A DNA stretch of 47,667 nt from Nodosilinea nodulosa PCC 7104 (GCF_000309385.1 NZ_JH976538.1:1-47667), one strand, 5' to 3'. Numbered from the stretch's first letter, positions 1 to 8,370 are shown. Made by a program: numbers and translations. Notes: generated from the sequence alone by a model not told the origin.

Positions 1-254
1 TTGAGCCGCTAAAAAAGAAAGCGGCCAAGAACTTCTGTCAGTATCTACGCAAGCACCAGCACCGCATCCTCAACTACGACTACTATCAGCGGGAGCAGAT
101 TTGTTCGATTGGTTCAGGAGCCGTCGAATCAGGCATCAAGCAGATTGCTCGCCGCATTAAAATCTCGGGTGCTCAGTGGAACGAAGACAACGTTCCACAG
201 GCCTTAGCCCATCGCTGCGCTTACCTCAATGGCATGATTGGGGCGCAAAGGTGA
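1..254 (+). pseudogene. ISKra4-family transposase, C-terminal fragment
   Basis: An open frame entering from the left edge encodes about 83 residues ending at the TGA at 252-254. The stretch GSGAVESGIKQIARRIKISG followed by AQWNEDNVPQALAHRCAYLN is the signature C-terminus of ISKra4-type DDE transposases, including the conserved glutamate after GSGAV. Only the tail is in the window, so whether the upstream part is intact cannot be seen. The element lies directly against a HAD hydrolase that has lost its N-terminus, which suggests that this IS cut it. Confidence 0.75.
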
Positions 255-679
255 CATGCTCCCCTGTCGTTAAGTGTGAGGCCGATGTGCAGCAGGCATT
301 TAGTCCACAGGTTTGCTGCCAAGCAAGAGCTAGCTCAGAGGACGGTGAACAGGTGTCGGCAGCGCGATCGCAACCCTACTACCTAGATGTCACCCATCCC
401 CAGGCCAATAAGGGTGCCGTGGTCGATCGCCTCTCGCAATTGCTGAACATTCCTACAGACGAGATTGCCACAATCGGGGATATGCCCAACGATGTGCCAA
501 TGTTTGAGCGCGGTGGACTGAGTATCGCTATGGGCAACGCCATCCCCGAGGTACAGCAGCAGGCCAATTACGTCACCACATCCTACGAAGAAGAAGGGTT
601 TGCCCATGCGGTTGAGCAATTCATTTTGGGCAGCAGCGCCGCAAACGCTGTCAAAAGTCGGCTGCGATCGCCGGTTTAA
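255..679 (+). pseudogene. HAD-IIB (Cof-type) hydrolase, N-terminally truncated
   Basis: In the frame ending at 679 the protein contains SQPYYLDVTHPQANKG, then IATIGDMPNDVPMFERGG and GLSIAMGNAIPEVQQQANYV. This is the C-terminal core of Cof-like HAD phosphatases: the lysine motif (NKG) and the acidic GDxxND motif that binds magnesium are present. The first half, with the catalytic DxD motif, is missing, and the frame begins inside the ISKra4-type sequence. The segment 255-360 shows only patchy similarity (DVQQAF), so the exact junction is uncertain. Probably non-functional. Such phosphatases often act on sugar phosphates, which fits the sugar-phosphate genes downstream. Confidence 0.7.
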
Positions 680-855
680 ACCTGCCCACCAAACACCCGT
701 TTGTCCCTGCTGTTCTGATCAATTTTTGCGGCATATTTGCCATCGTCAAATGTGCTGGTTTTATCGCAGCTGCTGGCAAGATATGCCATAGAACGAGCAA
801 AAACGTTAGCAAGACTGTCCCAACATTTCCAAACAAGAGTATTAGGAGAAACACC

Positions 856-1803
856 ATGTCCCATCGAGTGAAAGAAATTTTGAGCTGGTATGGTAGCGAC
901 AACCCCGGCACACTGACCAATCTGACCCGATTGCTCAACCACGGCAAACTTGCTGGCACGGGTAGACTCGTAATTCTGCCGGTCGATCAGGGGTTTGAGC
1001 ATGGCCCTGCCAGCAGTTTTGCCCCCAACCCTCCGGCCTATGATCCGCGCTATCACTTTGAGCTGGCGATCGCCGCCGGATGTAACGCCTATGCCGCCCC
1101 GCTAGGCTTTTTAGAAGCAGGCGCGCGAGAATTTGCTGGGGAAATTCCCTTGATTCTGAAAGCCAATAATCACGATATTCTGCTGAGTGAAGCTGATCCA
1201 ACCCAGGCTTTGACCGGCAGCATACAGGATGCCCTGCGACTGGGATGTGTGGGCATTGGTTTCACAATTTATCCCGGTTCTGCCTATCGCTCTGAGATGT
1301 ATGAGCAGATTCGAGCCTGTGCCGAGGAGGCCAAGCGGCATGGGTTGGTCGTGATGATCTGGTCCTACGCAAGGGGATCGGGACTCAACAAAAGGGGCGA
1401 AACAGCGATTGATGTGATTGGCTATGCCGCTCAGATTGCTGCTCAGTTGGGCGCTCACATCATCAAGGTGAAACTGCCCAATGAGCATATTGAGCAAGAC
1501 GCAGCCCGCAGGGTGTATGAGCAAGAGCAAATCCCGATCGCAACCCTAACTGAACGAGTGCATCATGTGGTGCAATGTGCCTTCAACGGACGACGAATTG
1601 TCATCTTTTCGGGTGGACCGCTCGATACTGATGAGGCCTTTTTTGACGAGGCTCGTGCTATTCATGCTGGACATGGATTTGGTTCGGTTGTTGGACGTAA
1701 TTCTTTCCAACGCTCTAAACCAGATGCACTGCGCTTTCTTAACACAATCATAGATATTTATGGCGAGCAGCTTGCGCCCGCCCGCACTCCTGCATTGATC
1801 TAA
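856..1803 (+). CDS. fbaB: class I fructose-bisphosphate aldolase (DhnA/FbaB type)
   Basis: A 315-residue protein of the archaeal/DhnA-type class I aldolase family, which cleaves or forms fructose-1,6-bisphosphate through a Schiff base. Visible family features are LVILPVDQGFEHGP near residue 40, PLILKANNHD near 97, and the strand HIIKVKLP near 201-208, where K204 or K206 would be the Schiff-base lysine. The phosphate-binding IVIFSGGPLDTDE lies near 250 and GSVVGRNSFQR near 278. The start is supported by AGGAG at 844-848, eight bases ahead of the ATG. Together with the 6-phosphogluconolactonase and epimerase downstream it forms a sugar-phosphate cluster. The length is slightly short of E. coli FbaB (about 350) and no defect is visible. 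Confidence 0.9.
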   Translation: MSHRVKEILSWYGSDNPGTLTNLTRLLNHGKLAGTGRLVILPVDQGFEHGPASSFAPNPPAYDPRYHFELAIAAGCNAYAAPLGFLEAGAREFAGEIPLILKANNHDILLSEADPTQALTGSIQDALRLGCVGIGFTIYPGSAYRSEMYEQIRACAEEAKRHGLVVMIWSYARGSGLNKRGETAIDVIGYAAQIAAQLGAHIIKVKLPNEHIEQDAARRVYEQEQIPIATLTERVHHVVQCAFNGRRIVIFSGGPLDTDEAFFDEARAIHAGHGFGSVVGRNSFQRSKPDALRFLNTIIDIYGEQLAPARTPALI

Positions 1804-1961
1804 TCATTCATTGGGCTATTTTGATCGCTCTTTAAAGGATCAAAACAGTCTAAGAACTTAACTGCTTGGCTAAAAAGTGTCTCACAGCCGTTTCTGTTTG
1901 AATAAGCATGTCCTTTGTGAGCGCGAACGGTCATTCGCCCCTGCTTTAGTTCTTCTAACAT
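1800..1961 (-). CDS. possible small hypothetical protein (53 aa)
   Basis: An uninterrupted minus-strand frame of 53 residues fills most of the 209-bp gap between the aldolase and pgl genes and overlaps the aldolase stop by four bases. It starts MLEELKQGRMTVRAHKGHAY and has mixed polar composition without low-complexity bias. No ribosome binding site is visible, and I do not recognise the family. It may be a chance frame. Confidence 0.25.
   Translation of the reverse strand: MLEELKQGRMTVRAHKGHAYSNRNGCETLFSQAVKFLDCFDPLKSDQNSPMND
1819..1845 (+). terminator. hairpin after fbaB, weak terminator candidate
   Basis: TTTTGATC (1819-1826) pairs perfectly with GATCAAAA (1838-1845) around an 11-nt loop, 16 bp after the aldolase stop. 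There is no following T-run, so rho-independent termination is uncertain. Confidence 0.3.
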
Positions 1962-2012
1962 TACTGTAAACCAGTTGCAGTAGACTACTTACCTCAGGAG
2001 AGACAGCCAATA

Positions 2013-2786
2013 ATGCAATCATTGAATTCAACCATTCAAACTTTTGCTGATCCTAAAAGCCTTACCCATGCAGCCGTGATTCGTTTTGTCCAGATTGCGA
2101 GAGATGCGATCGAAACCCGAGACAGATTTACGGTCGCACTATCGGGGGGCTCGACGCCTAAAGCGCTTTACGCGTTACTGGCAACTCAACCCTGGCAAAA
2201 TCAAATTTCTTGGGTTCAAGTTTATCTATTTTGGGGCGATGAACGCCATGTTCCACCTAGCGATCCGAGCAGTAATTTTCGTATGGTGCAGGAGCAGTTG
2301 CTGTTTAAAGTTCCCATTCCACTCGAAAACATTCACCGAATCAAAGCTGAGTACCCTGATGCCAATGTGGCCGCAATCGAGTATGAACGAGAGTTGAAGC
2401 ACTTTTTTCAGTTGAGCGACCGTGAATTTCCTCGCTTCGATTTAGTATTGTTAGGTATGGGCGCTAATGGACACACGGCCTCTCTATTTCCGGGCACGGC
2501 TGCAACACATGAGCAGACTCGTTTAGTGGCTTCACCCTGGGTAGAAGAGGTGAACAGCGATCGCATTACCCTAACGCCTCCGGTGATTAACGCTGCACGA
2601 GAAGTCATCTTTTTTGTTACAGGACTAGAGAAAGCGGCAACGTTAAAAGCGGTTTTAGAAGGACAATATCAACCCGATCGCCTGCCTGCCCAAATTATTC
2701 GCCCAACCCAGGGCAACCTGACGTGGATGGTCGACCAAGCCGCAGCCAATTGGTTATCTACTGTAGTTGAATCAATTTCTGGCTAA
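2013..2786 (+). CDS. pgl: 6-phosphogluconolactonase
   Basis: A 257-residue lactonase of the oxidative pentose-phosphate pathway (6-phosphogluconolactone to 6-phosphogluconate). Motifs are FTVALSGGSTPKALYALL near residue 38 (sugar-phosphate binding), FWGDERHVPPSDPSSNF near 73, and LLGMGANGHTASLFPGT near 147, whose histidine is the catalytic acid/base position in the family. Length is normal and there are no breaks. AGGAGAG at 1997-2003 lies about nine bases upstream of the ATG. It sits three bases ahead of the epimerase start, so the two were probably one operon. The pairing of aldolase, lactonase and epimerase suggests a carbon-flux module at the glycolysis/pentose-phosphate junction. Confidence 0.92.
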   Translation: MQSLNSTIQTFADPKSLTHAAVIRFVQIARDAIETRDRFTVALSGGSTPKALYALLATQPWQNQISWVQVYLFWGDERHVPPSDPSSNFRMVQEQLLFKVPIPLENIHRIKAEYPDANVAAIEYERELKHFFQLSDREFPRFDLVLLGMGANGHTASLFPGTAATHEQTRLVASPWVEEVNSDRITLTPPVINAAREVIFFVTGLEKAATLKAVLEGQYQPDRLPAQIIRPTQGNLTWMVDQAAANWLSTVVESISG

Positions 2787-2789
2787 ATC

Positions 2790-3032
2790 ATGCAGTCCAT
2801 TCAATCGTCTCAATCGTCTAGGCCCACCGTGATTGCCGCGTCTATTTTATCTGCCGATTTCAGCCGACTGGGAGCAGAGGTACAAGAGGTAGACGCAGCC
2901 GGAGCCGACTAGATTCACGTTGATGTGATGGATGGTCGCTATGTACCGAATATTACTATCGGTCCTTTAGTTGTCGAAGCAATTCGACCGATAACAACAA
3001 AGCCGATCAATGTTCATTTAATGATTGTAAAT
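2790..3032 (+). pseudogene. rpe: ribulose-phosphate 3-epimerase, nonsense-mutated and 3'-truncated
   Basis: The ATG at 2790 opens a frame reading MQSIQSSQSSRPTVIAASIL then SADFSRLGAEVQEVDAAGAD, then a TAG at 2910-2912, then in the same frame IHVDVMDGRYVPNITIGPLV and PITTKPINVHLMIV. This is the N-terminal third of Rpe. The stop replaces the tryptophan normally found in GADWIHVDVMDG, a one-base TGG to TAG change. Homology ends near 3030, where an IS256-type end begins, so the active-site C-terminal half is gone. Non-functional here; a second intact copy elsewhere is likely because the enzyme is essential in the Calvin cycle. Confidence 0.88.
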
Positions 3033-3835
3033 GAGAGATATTGTCAAATCTGGTGTATGGCTAGGAATTAGGCGGCATCCTGCATCTGGGTCAAGTTGGT
3101 GTTGTCATCTACTCGGGCTCCATCTTTGAATGGGACTCCTTCAATCACGTCAGCGAGGTATTTGAAGCCTCGGATCCTGAGCCAACTCTTTTGGGCACTC
3201 TCGACAAGTTTGAACACCAGCGCCAGGATGGTGTCCTTAGAGACGCAGCCTCGGGTCTTGTCAGTTCTGAGGCGCACGGTGGCAAAGGTGGATTCAATGG
3301 GATTAGTGGTGCGAATATGCGCCCAGTGCTCAGTTGGGAAGTCGAAGAAGGTCAACAAGACATCGCGGTCTTTGGCTAGACAGCGGGTGGCCTCGGGATA
3401 CTTAGCCTGATAAGTCGCGATAAAGCGATTAAAGTCGCACTTTGCCTCTGTTTTGCTCTCCGCTCGATAAATCTCCCAGATCGCACGTTTGGCCTCAGGC
3501 TGCTGACGTTTGGGAAGCTTGTTGAGTACATTAGCGGTCTTATGCACCCAGCAACGCTGTTTCTTCGTGGTGGGGAACACCTGGGACAGGGCTTTCCAGA
3601 AGCCTAAGGCTCCATCCCCAATGGCCAGTTGAGGAGCCTGGGCAAGCCCCTGGTCTTTGAGCCGCAGCAGTAAGGTTTTCCAGCTCAACTCCGATTCCCG
3701 ATACCCCGACTCTAGGCCCAAGAGTTCTTTATGCCCTTTGTCCGTGACTCCGATGATGACCAACAGGCACTGCCGTTCCTCGGCGCGGATATTGAAATAG
3801 ATGCCGTCGGCCCACCGCTCTTGCCCTCCAGGCGG
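3033..3835 (-). pseudogene. IS256-family transposase fragment (N-terminus missing)
   Basis: The minus-strand frame reaching its stop at 3068-3070 encodes the C-terminal part of an IS256-type (mutator) transposase. WADGIYFNIRAEE carries the first catalytic Asp, LAIGDGALGFWKAL the second, and TTNPIESTFATVRLRT the Glu. QRCWVHKTANVLNKLP is the family's CxxH-like signature. About 150 N-terminal residues are absent: the similarity stops near 3835, where it joins another truncated gene. The 3033-3060 stretch resembles an IS256 terminal repeat next to the broken rpe. Because different genes are truncated on the two sides, this is a deletion junction rather than a simple insertion. Confidence 0.8.
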
Positions 3836-4077
3836 TAGTAGTCCTCATCATTTGTTCGGTGGGCGGGGTAGCCAAAGGTGCCCACCATATCGCGGTAGGC
3901 CTGGGGCCATGCCAACCCCTTCAACACCGCCAGTTCTGCCTCAGTAATGCTGCCCTGCGCTCCATAGGGCTGCTGCCCCAAAGCAAACTCCTGAGCACCA
4001 GGGGAGAGGATCGGAGCTTGGGCAGGGACATAGGCGGCCACCAGACCACCCAGGGCTAGAAAGGTGGCTCTCCTCAT
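3836..4077 (-). pseudogene. secreted/lipoprotein-like hypothetical, C-terminus cut by IS256 fragment
   Basis: Starting at 4077 on the minus strand: MRRATFLALGGLVAAYVPAQ is a plausible signal peptide (two Arg, hydrophobic core, Ala-X-Ala region). It continues with GSITEAELAVLKGLAWPQAY and MVGTFGYPAHRTNDEDYYRL, a pattern resembling the small SmpA/OmlA-like fold where a GxPxxR(x)D...YY motif recurs. After about 80 residues the frame runs into IS256 sequence. Its ATG overlaps the stop of the upstream gene (ATGA-type, 4074-4077), so both were one operon. Function unknown. Confidence 0.55.
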
Positions 4078-4736
4078 GGCTGCCCCTCCCCGGTGTTCTC
4101 CTGCATCCGCTTTTTCTTCAGCAGGTTATATGTACCAAGCTTAGCCTGAGTCTCGACCTTGAACCGCTTTACCCCGCGCATGGCTCCCTTAGCGCGAAAC
4201 ATGTCGAGTTCCGCTTGGCTAAAGTCATCCTCGACATCGCCCAACTGCTCCACAAAGGCTTCTAGATCGGCCATCTCGGCGGCAAGCTGGGTCTGAAGGC
4301 TACTTCCCTGGGTCTGGAGCAGCGCCAGCGCATTGCCCACCTCATCGGGCATGAACTCCCCGTCAATCACCCCCGCATTCCCCCACTCATGGGAGAACCG
4401 CGCCTTAGCATCCTCGACCCAGGCTTTGGAGTCCATGCCGTCGCGCTTCACACGCTGGGCAAAGTCGTCAAACAGCTCTGCGGCCAGATCGGTATACAGA
4501 TGCCCCGACTTCAGCAACGGCTCTGGGGCTACTCGCTCCAGCCACACATACCAACGAGTCCTGATCGTGACTTCCTTCACGCCAATGTCGGGGTAGCGCT
4601 CTGCAATCTGCTTGGAGCTGTAGAGGTTGCTGCCTGTGCGCCCTGGTGTGCGGTCGCCCTGTGCGGGGGTGTGCGGCTGCACAGCATCCGTTACGTCCTC
4701 AACGTGCAGCGCTGCGTACTCTGGTGCGTTTTCCAT
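4074..4736 (-). CDS. hypothetical protein, 220 aa
   Basis: The start is supported by AAGGAG about nine bases before the ATG at 4736. The N-terminal 40 residues are polar and probably disordered. The segment YSSKQIAERYPDIGVKEVTI near 41-60 looks like a winged-helix or MerR-like DNA-reading segment. From about residue 125 the protein is strongly helical and charged (LQTQLAAEMADLEAFVEQL), possibly coiled coil. No family recognised. It is translationally coupled to the truncated secreted gene at 3836-4077. The look (helix-turn-helix plus charged helical tail) fits a mobile-island regulatory or partition accessory gene, but that is inference. Confidence 0.6.
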   Translation of the reverse strand: MENAPEYAALHVEDVTDAVQPHTPAQGDRTPGRTGSNLYSSKQIAERYPDIGVKEVTIRTRWYVWLERVAPEPLLKSGHLYTDLAAELFDDFAQRVKRDGMDSKAWVEDAKARFSHEWGNAGVIDGEFMPDEVGNALALLQTQGSSLQTQLAAEMADLEAFVEQLGDVEDDFSQAELDMFRAKGAMRGVKRFKVETQAKLGTYNLLKKKRMQENTGEGQP

Positions 4737-5059
4737 CCGTGCAATCTCCTTTGGGAAAGTAGTGAAACCCTTGAAAATAAAGCGTTCTCACCTGTGCAAC
4801 CACTGCACCAATGTTGCGCTCGGGGTGTTCATCCCCGGTGCGGCTGACTGTGCAAAAAAGGTGACGCCAGGTGTGCGCTTTTACTGTTCGATAGCACGGT
4901 TGTACTGATTGTCAAAGGGGCACTGCGCCCAACCCTTGAGTAGGCGGGCGATCGCAGATTTGGAGCCTAAACTTGTCCCCAGAACAGGACTCAGAGCCAT
5001 TAAAGTCAACAAAAAAGCCCCAGAGTGATGCTCCCAGGGCTGGTATTGGTGTGTTTTCT

Positions 5060-5079
5060 GGCAGTTCAATTGTACTGCC
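5060..5079. promoter_or_regulatory. 20-bp palindrome, candidate operator
   Basis: GGCAGTTCAATTGTACTGCC is an inverted repeat with only one mismatched pair: arms GGCAGT/ACTGCC and a CAATTG centre. It lies 73 bp before the hypothetical gene at 5152, in the divergent region. The size and symmetry are typical of a dimeric repressor site. Confidence 0.45.
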
Positions 5080-5086
5080 TCAGAAG

Positions 5087-5101
5087 TGTTCTGGAGTTCA
5101 C
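5087..5101 (+). repeat. 15-bp direct repeat, copy 1
   Basis: TGTTCTGGAGTTCAC occurs here and identically at 5613-5627. Each copy lies 51-52 bp upstream of the next plus-strand ATG (5152 and 5679). The wider form AGTGTTCTGGAGTTCACT has partial dyad symmetry. Candidate shared operator or promoter element. Confidence 0.45.
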
Positions 5102-5151
5102 TGGCCAATACATTCGTCCTAGAGTGACCAGACTGGCATTGTGGTGTCACG

Positions 5152-5583
5152 ATGGGCAACTGGCTGGACTACTTCAGGAACAGGCAAGCGAATGGGGTAC
5201 AGGGCAACCTGCTTGGGCCTCCTGAAACCTCAGACATCGTTATCGACCACACCAGCCCGAGTCAGAAGCTGGCCTATACCCGGCTACAAGACCTGGTGAA
5301 AGCCCGTGGTGGAAGCAGGATGGCTCAGAGTTTCCTAGAGCCTTACCAAATCCTGGGCTTCATGCTGTCGCCTACCTATATGCGTTCTCCTATCCGAGAG
5401 CACTACGGCCAGCAGATCATCGAAGCCATGCTGCAATTCCCCGAGGTGATCGCCATCCTCAAGGATGGTCTGGAGCAGGTTTACCGCCATGCTGAGCACA
5501 GGGAAGAACGGGCGTTGGTGGAGCAGTTCATCCAAGACGGCAACCAGTTCCCCCAACAAATTTTGCAGGCTGTAGCCGCCTGA
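5152..5583 (+). CDS. hypothetical protein, 143 aa
   Basis: Begins MGNWLDYFRNRQANGVQGNL and ends QIVQ-like with QQILQAVAA. Helical and polar, no signal peptide or transmembrane segment. Recognisable pieces are SQKLAYTRLQDLVKARGGSR, possibly nucleic-acid binding, and PIREHYGQQIIEAMLQFPEV. I do not recognise the family. It shares the upstream 15-bp repeat with the DNA-binding gene at 5679, suggesting common control within the island. No strong ribosome site is visible before the ATG. Confidence 0.5.
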   Translation: MGNWLDYFRNRQANGVQGNLLGPPETSDIVIDHTSPSQKLAYTRLQDLVKARGGSRMAQSFLEPYQILGFMLSPTYMRSPIREHYGQQIIEAMLQFPEVIAILKDGLEQVYRHAEHREERALVEQFIQDGNQFPQQILQAVAA

Positions 5584-5612
5584 CCTCAGGGGTTTCAGAG
5601 AATTGGTCTGAC

Positions 5613-5627
5613 TGTTCTGGAGTTCAC
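5613..5627 (+). repeat. 15-bp direct repeat, copy 2
   Basis: Identical to 5087-5101 (TGTTCTGGAGTTCAC), again 51 bp before an ATG (5679). Confidence 0.45.
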
Positions 5628-5678
5628 AAAACCTGCTGCCGTGGCTATGGTGGCGGGACAGTCCAGTGGATACCTGCT

Positions 5679-5865
5679 ATGGCAGAACTTCAAAGGGTCG
5701 AGGTCGATGAACTGCCCCTAAAAAGTCTACCCGACCGCTACGGGGTGGCCCGCTCCCAGGTGTACAACCGCATCAAAGCCTTGGGCGTTAAGACAATAAA
5801 GCGCAATCAGAAAGCCTACGTTAACGCTGACCAACTGGCCCTGCTTGACCAACTCCATCACTCCC
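5679..5865 (+). pseudogene. DNA-binding protein, 5' part (split by IS)
   Basis: The first 62 residues read MAELQRVEVDELPLKSLPDR then YGVARSQVYNRIKALGVKTI and NQKAYVNADQLALLDQL, a helix-turn-helix plus wing as in MerR/excisionase-like regulators. The gene is interrupted at about 5865 by an IS1634-type element. Its 3' part resumes at 7650 in the same register, ending at 8054. The intact protein would be about 195 residues with a second DNA-binding-like motif at the C-terminus. Confidence 0.65.
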
Positions 5866-7650
5866 GGTTCGCTCATTTCTAAGGTGGTTCGTCAGATACG
5901 GGCCCCAGCAGGGTGTAAATACTTACCGGGAAGTTGAGAGCCTTTAAGATCTGCTGCTGTAAAGGCGTCAGCTCCGTCAGATGGGCATAGGTCTGCCCTC
6001 GTGCATTCACCATGACTAGAGTAATGTCGCGAAAACTGGCCAACAGTAATTCGGCTGTCGGACGTGCCGTCGCCCGCTTGGGATTACCGATATATAGCCC
6101 TGAGAGGGTTTCTTGGTGACCAGCTAAGGCTTGACGCATCTGAAACTCCACCAGCGTTAACAGCCGCAACCCCATCGAGAGTAAGCGAATTAATCCCTTG
6201 ATATGGTCTTCACGCTGTAAGTACATCGGGGAGAGGGAGAGGGGATGCCCTTTGAGTCGGCTAAAGCTGTGCTCCACCAGATATTCTTGGCGGTAGACCG
6301 TCACGGCTTGAGGCAACGATAATGCCGCTGCGGGATGATTGGTGACATAGACCCGCCAGCCCAAGGTTTGCATCTGCTGGTTGATGGCCTCAGTTTCTAG
6401 GGTGCCATTCACCTGGAATCGACGGTGCTCCACCATCCGAGCCGGGCGGTCCCGGTAGCGACGCACAGCGTGTTGCTCCACCTGTTGTGAGTAGGTGAGT
6501 TGAACGTAGGCCTTGACCCGGTAGCGGGTGAGAATCGCCTCGGCGGCTTGCGCTAAGGCGACCTCATCGGGAAAGGCTTTCTGGCCGCGCCCCGATTGGT
6601 TGAGCGCCGCTAAGGCCGTCTGGGCGTGCTCAAGTCGAGCTTGGAAGGCCTGCTGGGCGGATTGAGCATAAGCCAAGGAGTACACGACCAATTGCCGCTC
6701 TGACCACGTCCAGGTGTGTCCGTCCCATTCTCCTGTGCGGGTCTGGGTCTGCTCATAGCCTCGGGCAATCAGCGCGGTGTGACCGTCGGCATAGTCGTAG
6801 TGAATCTCCTGCAACTCAACGGCCCCTTGCTCCACTGGGTCTAGGTAGGCCTGCATCGCCTCCGCCTTGAGTTGAGTCCCACCGAGCGGACAGAGATAGT
6901 AATCGCCTGTGGCCTGGAGAAAGCAACGGGTCGCTAGACTGGCCATCTTGCTGTCACCCACGTAGAGCAACCCAGACTGACTGAGGGTCTGACGCACCTG
7001 CCCGATGGCCGGAATGTAGAGCGGGTCGTCGGCGCGCTGCCCGGAGACAATCTCGGTCGCTATCGGTAGCCCCAGCGGATCTAGCGTCGCCAGCATCAGC
7101 TTCAGTTGGGGCAGGTCGGGGCGATGGTCTTTGCTATGGCCATATTGGAACAGCCCTGACTCATTGACCGTCCAATCCCCGCTGACGCTGGTACTATCCA
7201 GACGCAGCCGTTTGGGGTGCAGGTCATACACCTGAATCTGACGCTGATTCAACGCCGGTTCAAACAACGCCCATTGGGCATCATCACTGAGATATCGCAA
7301 CACGCTTTCTAGGCGGTCGTCACTCAGGTCAAGGGCGCGAACCGGTTGCTGCAAGCCCTGTTGCAAGGTTTCCTGATGTCGCTCTACCCAGGCCTGCACG
7401 GGGTTTAACCGGTGATCCGCTTGGGACAAAATGTGGCTCAGCCAAACTATCACCACATGGCCTAAGCTGAGCCCCTGCCAGTTCCCATGGGTCGGAAAGT
7501 AGTCGTCGAGCAGGGGTTGCACGTCCATCCGCTGCAGTTGGGCCAGCAACAGGGGAATATCGTCAACCCGTTCGGTGATAACGGTTAGGGGGGTATCCAT
7601 AGCCCTAACCTATCCCAATTGGCTGACCTCATTTAAAAATGAGCGAACCG
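5865..7650. mobile_element. IS1634/DUF4277-type insertion sequence, intact-looking
   Basis: The ends carry inverted repeats: CGGTTCGCTCATTT at 5865 and the same 14 bases inverted ending at 7650. The single gene inside (minus strand) is uninterrupted. No convincing target duplication can be read in the flanks, so exact end points are uncertain by a few bases. It splits a DNA-binding gene, so the insertion is younger than that gene. Confidence 0.75.
5879..7600 (-). CDS. IS1634-family (DUF4277) DDE transposase
   Basis: A 573-residue transposase with the DUF4277 N-terminus (VDDIPLLLAQLQRMDVQPLL). The DDE positions are visible: LRLDSTSVSGDW (first Asp, about residue 133), SGLLYVGDSKMAS (second Asp, about 215) and YLVEHSFSRLKGHPL (Glu, about 425). 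It catalyses cut-and-paste of its own element. The frame is full length with no stops, so it may still be active. The stop codon lies 14 bp inside the left end, which is typical of compact IS elements. Confidence 0.85.
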   Translation of the reverse strand: MDTPLTVITERVDDIPLLLAQLQRMDVQPLLDDYFPTHGNWQGLSLGHVVIVWLSHILSQADHRLNPVQAWVERHQETLQQGLQQPVRALDLSDDRLESVLRYLSDDAQWALFEPALNQRQIQVYDLHPKRLRLDSTSVSGDWTVNESGLFQYGHSKDHRPDLPQLKLMLATLDPLGLPIATEIVSGQRADDPLYIPAIGQVRQTLSQSGLLYVGDSKMASLATRCFLQATGDYYLCPLGGTQLKAEAMQAYLDPVEQGAVELQEIHYDYADGHTALIARGYEQTQTRTGEWDGHTWTWSERQLVVYSLAYAQSAQQAFQARLEHAQTALAALNQSGRGQKAFPDEVALAQAAEAILTRYRVKAYVQLTYSQQVEQHAVRRYRDRPARMVEHRRFQVNGTLETEAINQQMQTLGWRVYVTNHPAAALSLPQAVTVYRQEYLVEHSFSRLKGHPLSLSPMYLQREDHIKGLIRLLSMGLRLLTLVEFQMRQALAGHQETLSGLYIGNPKRATARPTAELLLASFRDITLVMVNARGQTYAHLTELTPLQQQILKALNFPVSIYTLLGPVSDEPP

Positions 7651-8054
7651 TGAGCCATAAGTTGATTCAGCAGGAATATACCCTCGATTCAGCGGTCGCG
7701 CTTATCCTTGGCGATCGCCCTCAGCAACAGGGCATGGTTCACGTTCCCCAAGAGGCTGTAGAACAGTCCTACGGGACGGCAGGACAGCTAGAGATGATGC
7801 AGATGTTGATGACGGCAATCGCCAATCAGCAACCCGCAACGCCACTACCGGCACCAACGAACCCGCTCTCTCGTTTTGAGCAACTGCAGGCGATCGCTGA
7901 CAACGGCTGGAGGCCCAGCACCAGTGAACTCGCTGAGATCCTGGGCCTCACTTCCCTTTCTGGTAGCCAGATTGAACGTTACGGCTTCCGCTTCACCAGG
8001 GCCGGGAAGAACGGGGCACAGTCGGCCTGGAAAGTGGAGAAGGTCGATGACTAA
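7650..8054 (+). pseudogene. DNA-binding protein, 3' part (split by IS)
   Basis: Continuation of the gene begun at 5679 after the IS. The reading frame VSHKLIQQEYTLDSAVALIL leads to a C-terminal domain PSTSELAEILGLTSLSGSQI followed by ERYGFRFTRAGKNGAQSAWK, which looks like a second DNA-binding module. It overlaps the next gene by eight bases, indicating translational coupling. A GTCCTACGGGAC dyad lies inside the coding sequence at 7766-7777, matching the operator set found around umuC. It could be a chance match because it sits in codons. Confidence 0.6.
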
Positions 8055-8370
8055 GACCAAGCCCCAAGAACTCTCCCGTGGTGACCTGGTAAAGCTTAAA
8101 GACCCCTACCAGGGCCGCTATGGCTATGGCGTGGTGGTCGAAATCCTCAGCCGTACTCCTCATAAGCTGCCGCGCAACGTCAGGCTTCATCTCTATGACG
8201 ATGAAGGGCAGCTCTACATTGAACATCTGTCCATCACTAAGGGGCTGATGGTGCCCAGCTACGTTGACTTCCATGTGTCAGAGCTGGTGTGGTATCGGCG
8301 GGCTGCTGACCAGGGCTGCCACACCATTCCTGACCCGCCTGACTGGTCTTTGGAACAGTATTTGGCTTAG
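8047..8370 (+). CDS. hypothetical protein with SH3/KOW-like start, 107 aa
   Basis: The ATG at 8047 overlaps the previous stop (8052-8054). The N-terminus ELSRGDLVKLKDPYQGRYGY followed by GVVVEILS is beta-rich and resembles KOW/SH3-like barrels. The rest is also strand-like (VRLHLYDDEGQLYIEHLSIT), ending in an aromatic tail PDPPDWSLEQYLA. No catalytic motif. Coupled to a DNA-binding gene, so it may be a partner or an island accessory. Function unknown. Confidence 0.55.
   Translation: MTKTKPQELSRGDLVKLKDPYQGRYGYGVVVEILSRTPHKLPRNVRLHLYDDEGQLYIEHLSITKGLMVPSYVDFHVSELVWYRRAADQGCHTIPDPPDWSLEQYLA

Larger units (their letters stand above)
4737..5151. other. 415-bp divergent intergenic region with dyad motifs
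   Basis: This separates the minus-strand gene 4074-4736 from the plus-strand gene at 5152. It is rich in GTGC/GCAC words between 4790 and 4880. It also holds an AAAAAAGCCCC...GGGCT hairpin near 5010-5043, a 20-bp palindrome at 5060-5079 and a 15-bp repeat at 5087-5101. A minus-strand frame of 92 codons crosses it (4881-5159), but no ribosome site or recognisable family supports it. Confidence 0.4.

Noticed and set aside
4881..5159. 92-codon minus-strand frame in the divergent region
   Set aside because: No ribosome site, crosses both candidate operators, and no recognisable family; treated as intergenic.
7766..7777. GTCCTACGGGAC inside the split DNA-binding gene, as a fifth operator
   Set aside because: It matches the consensus but lies in codons far from a promoter, so it is mentioned only as a possible site.
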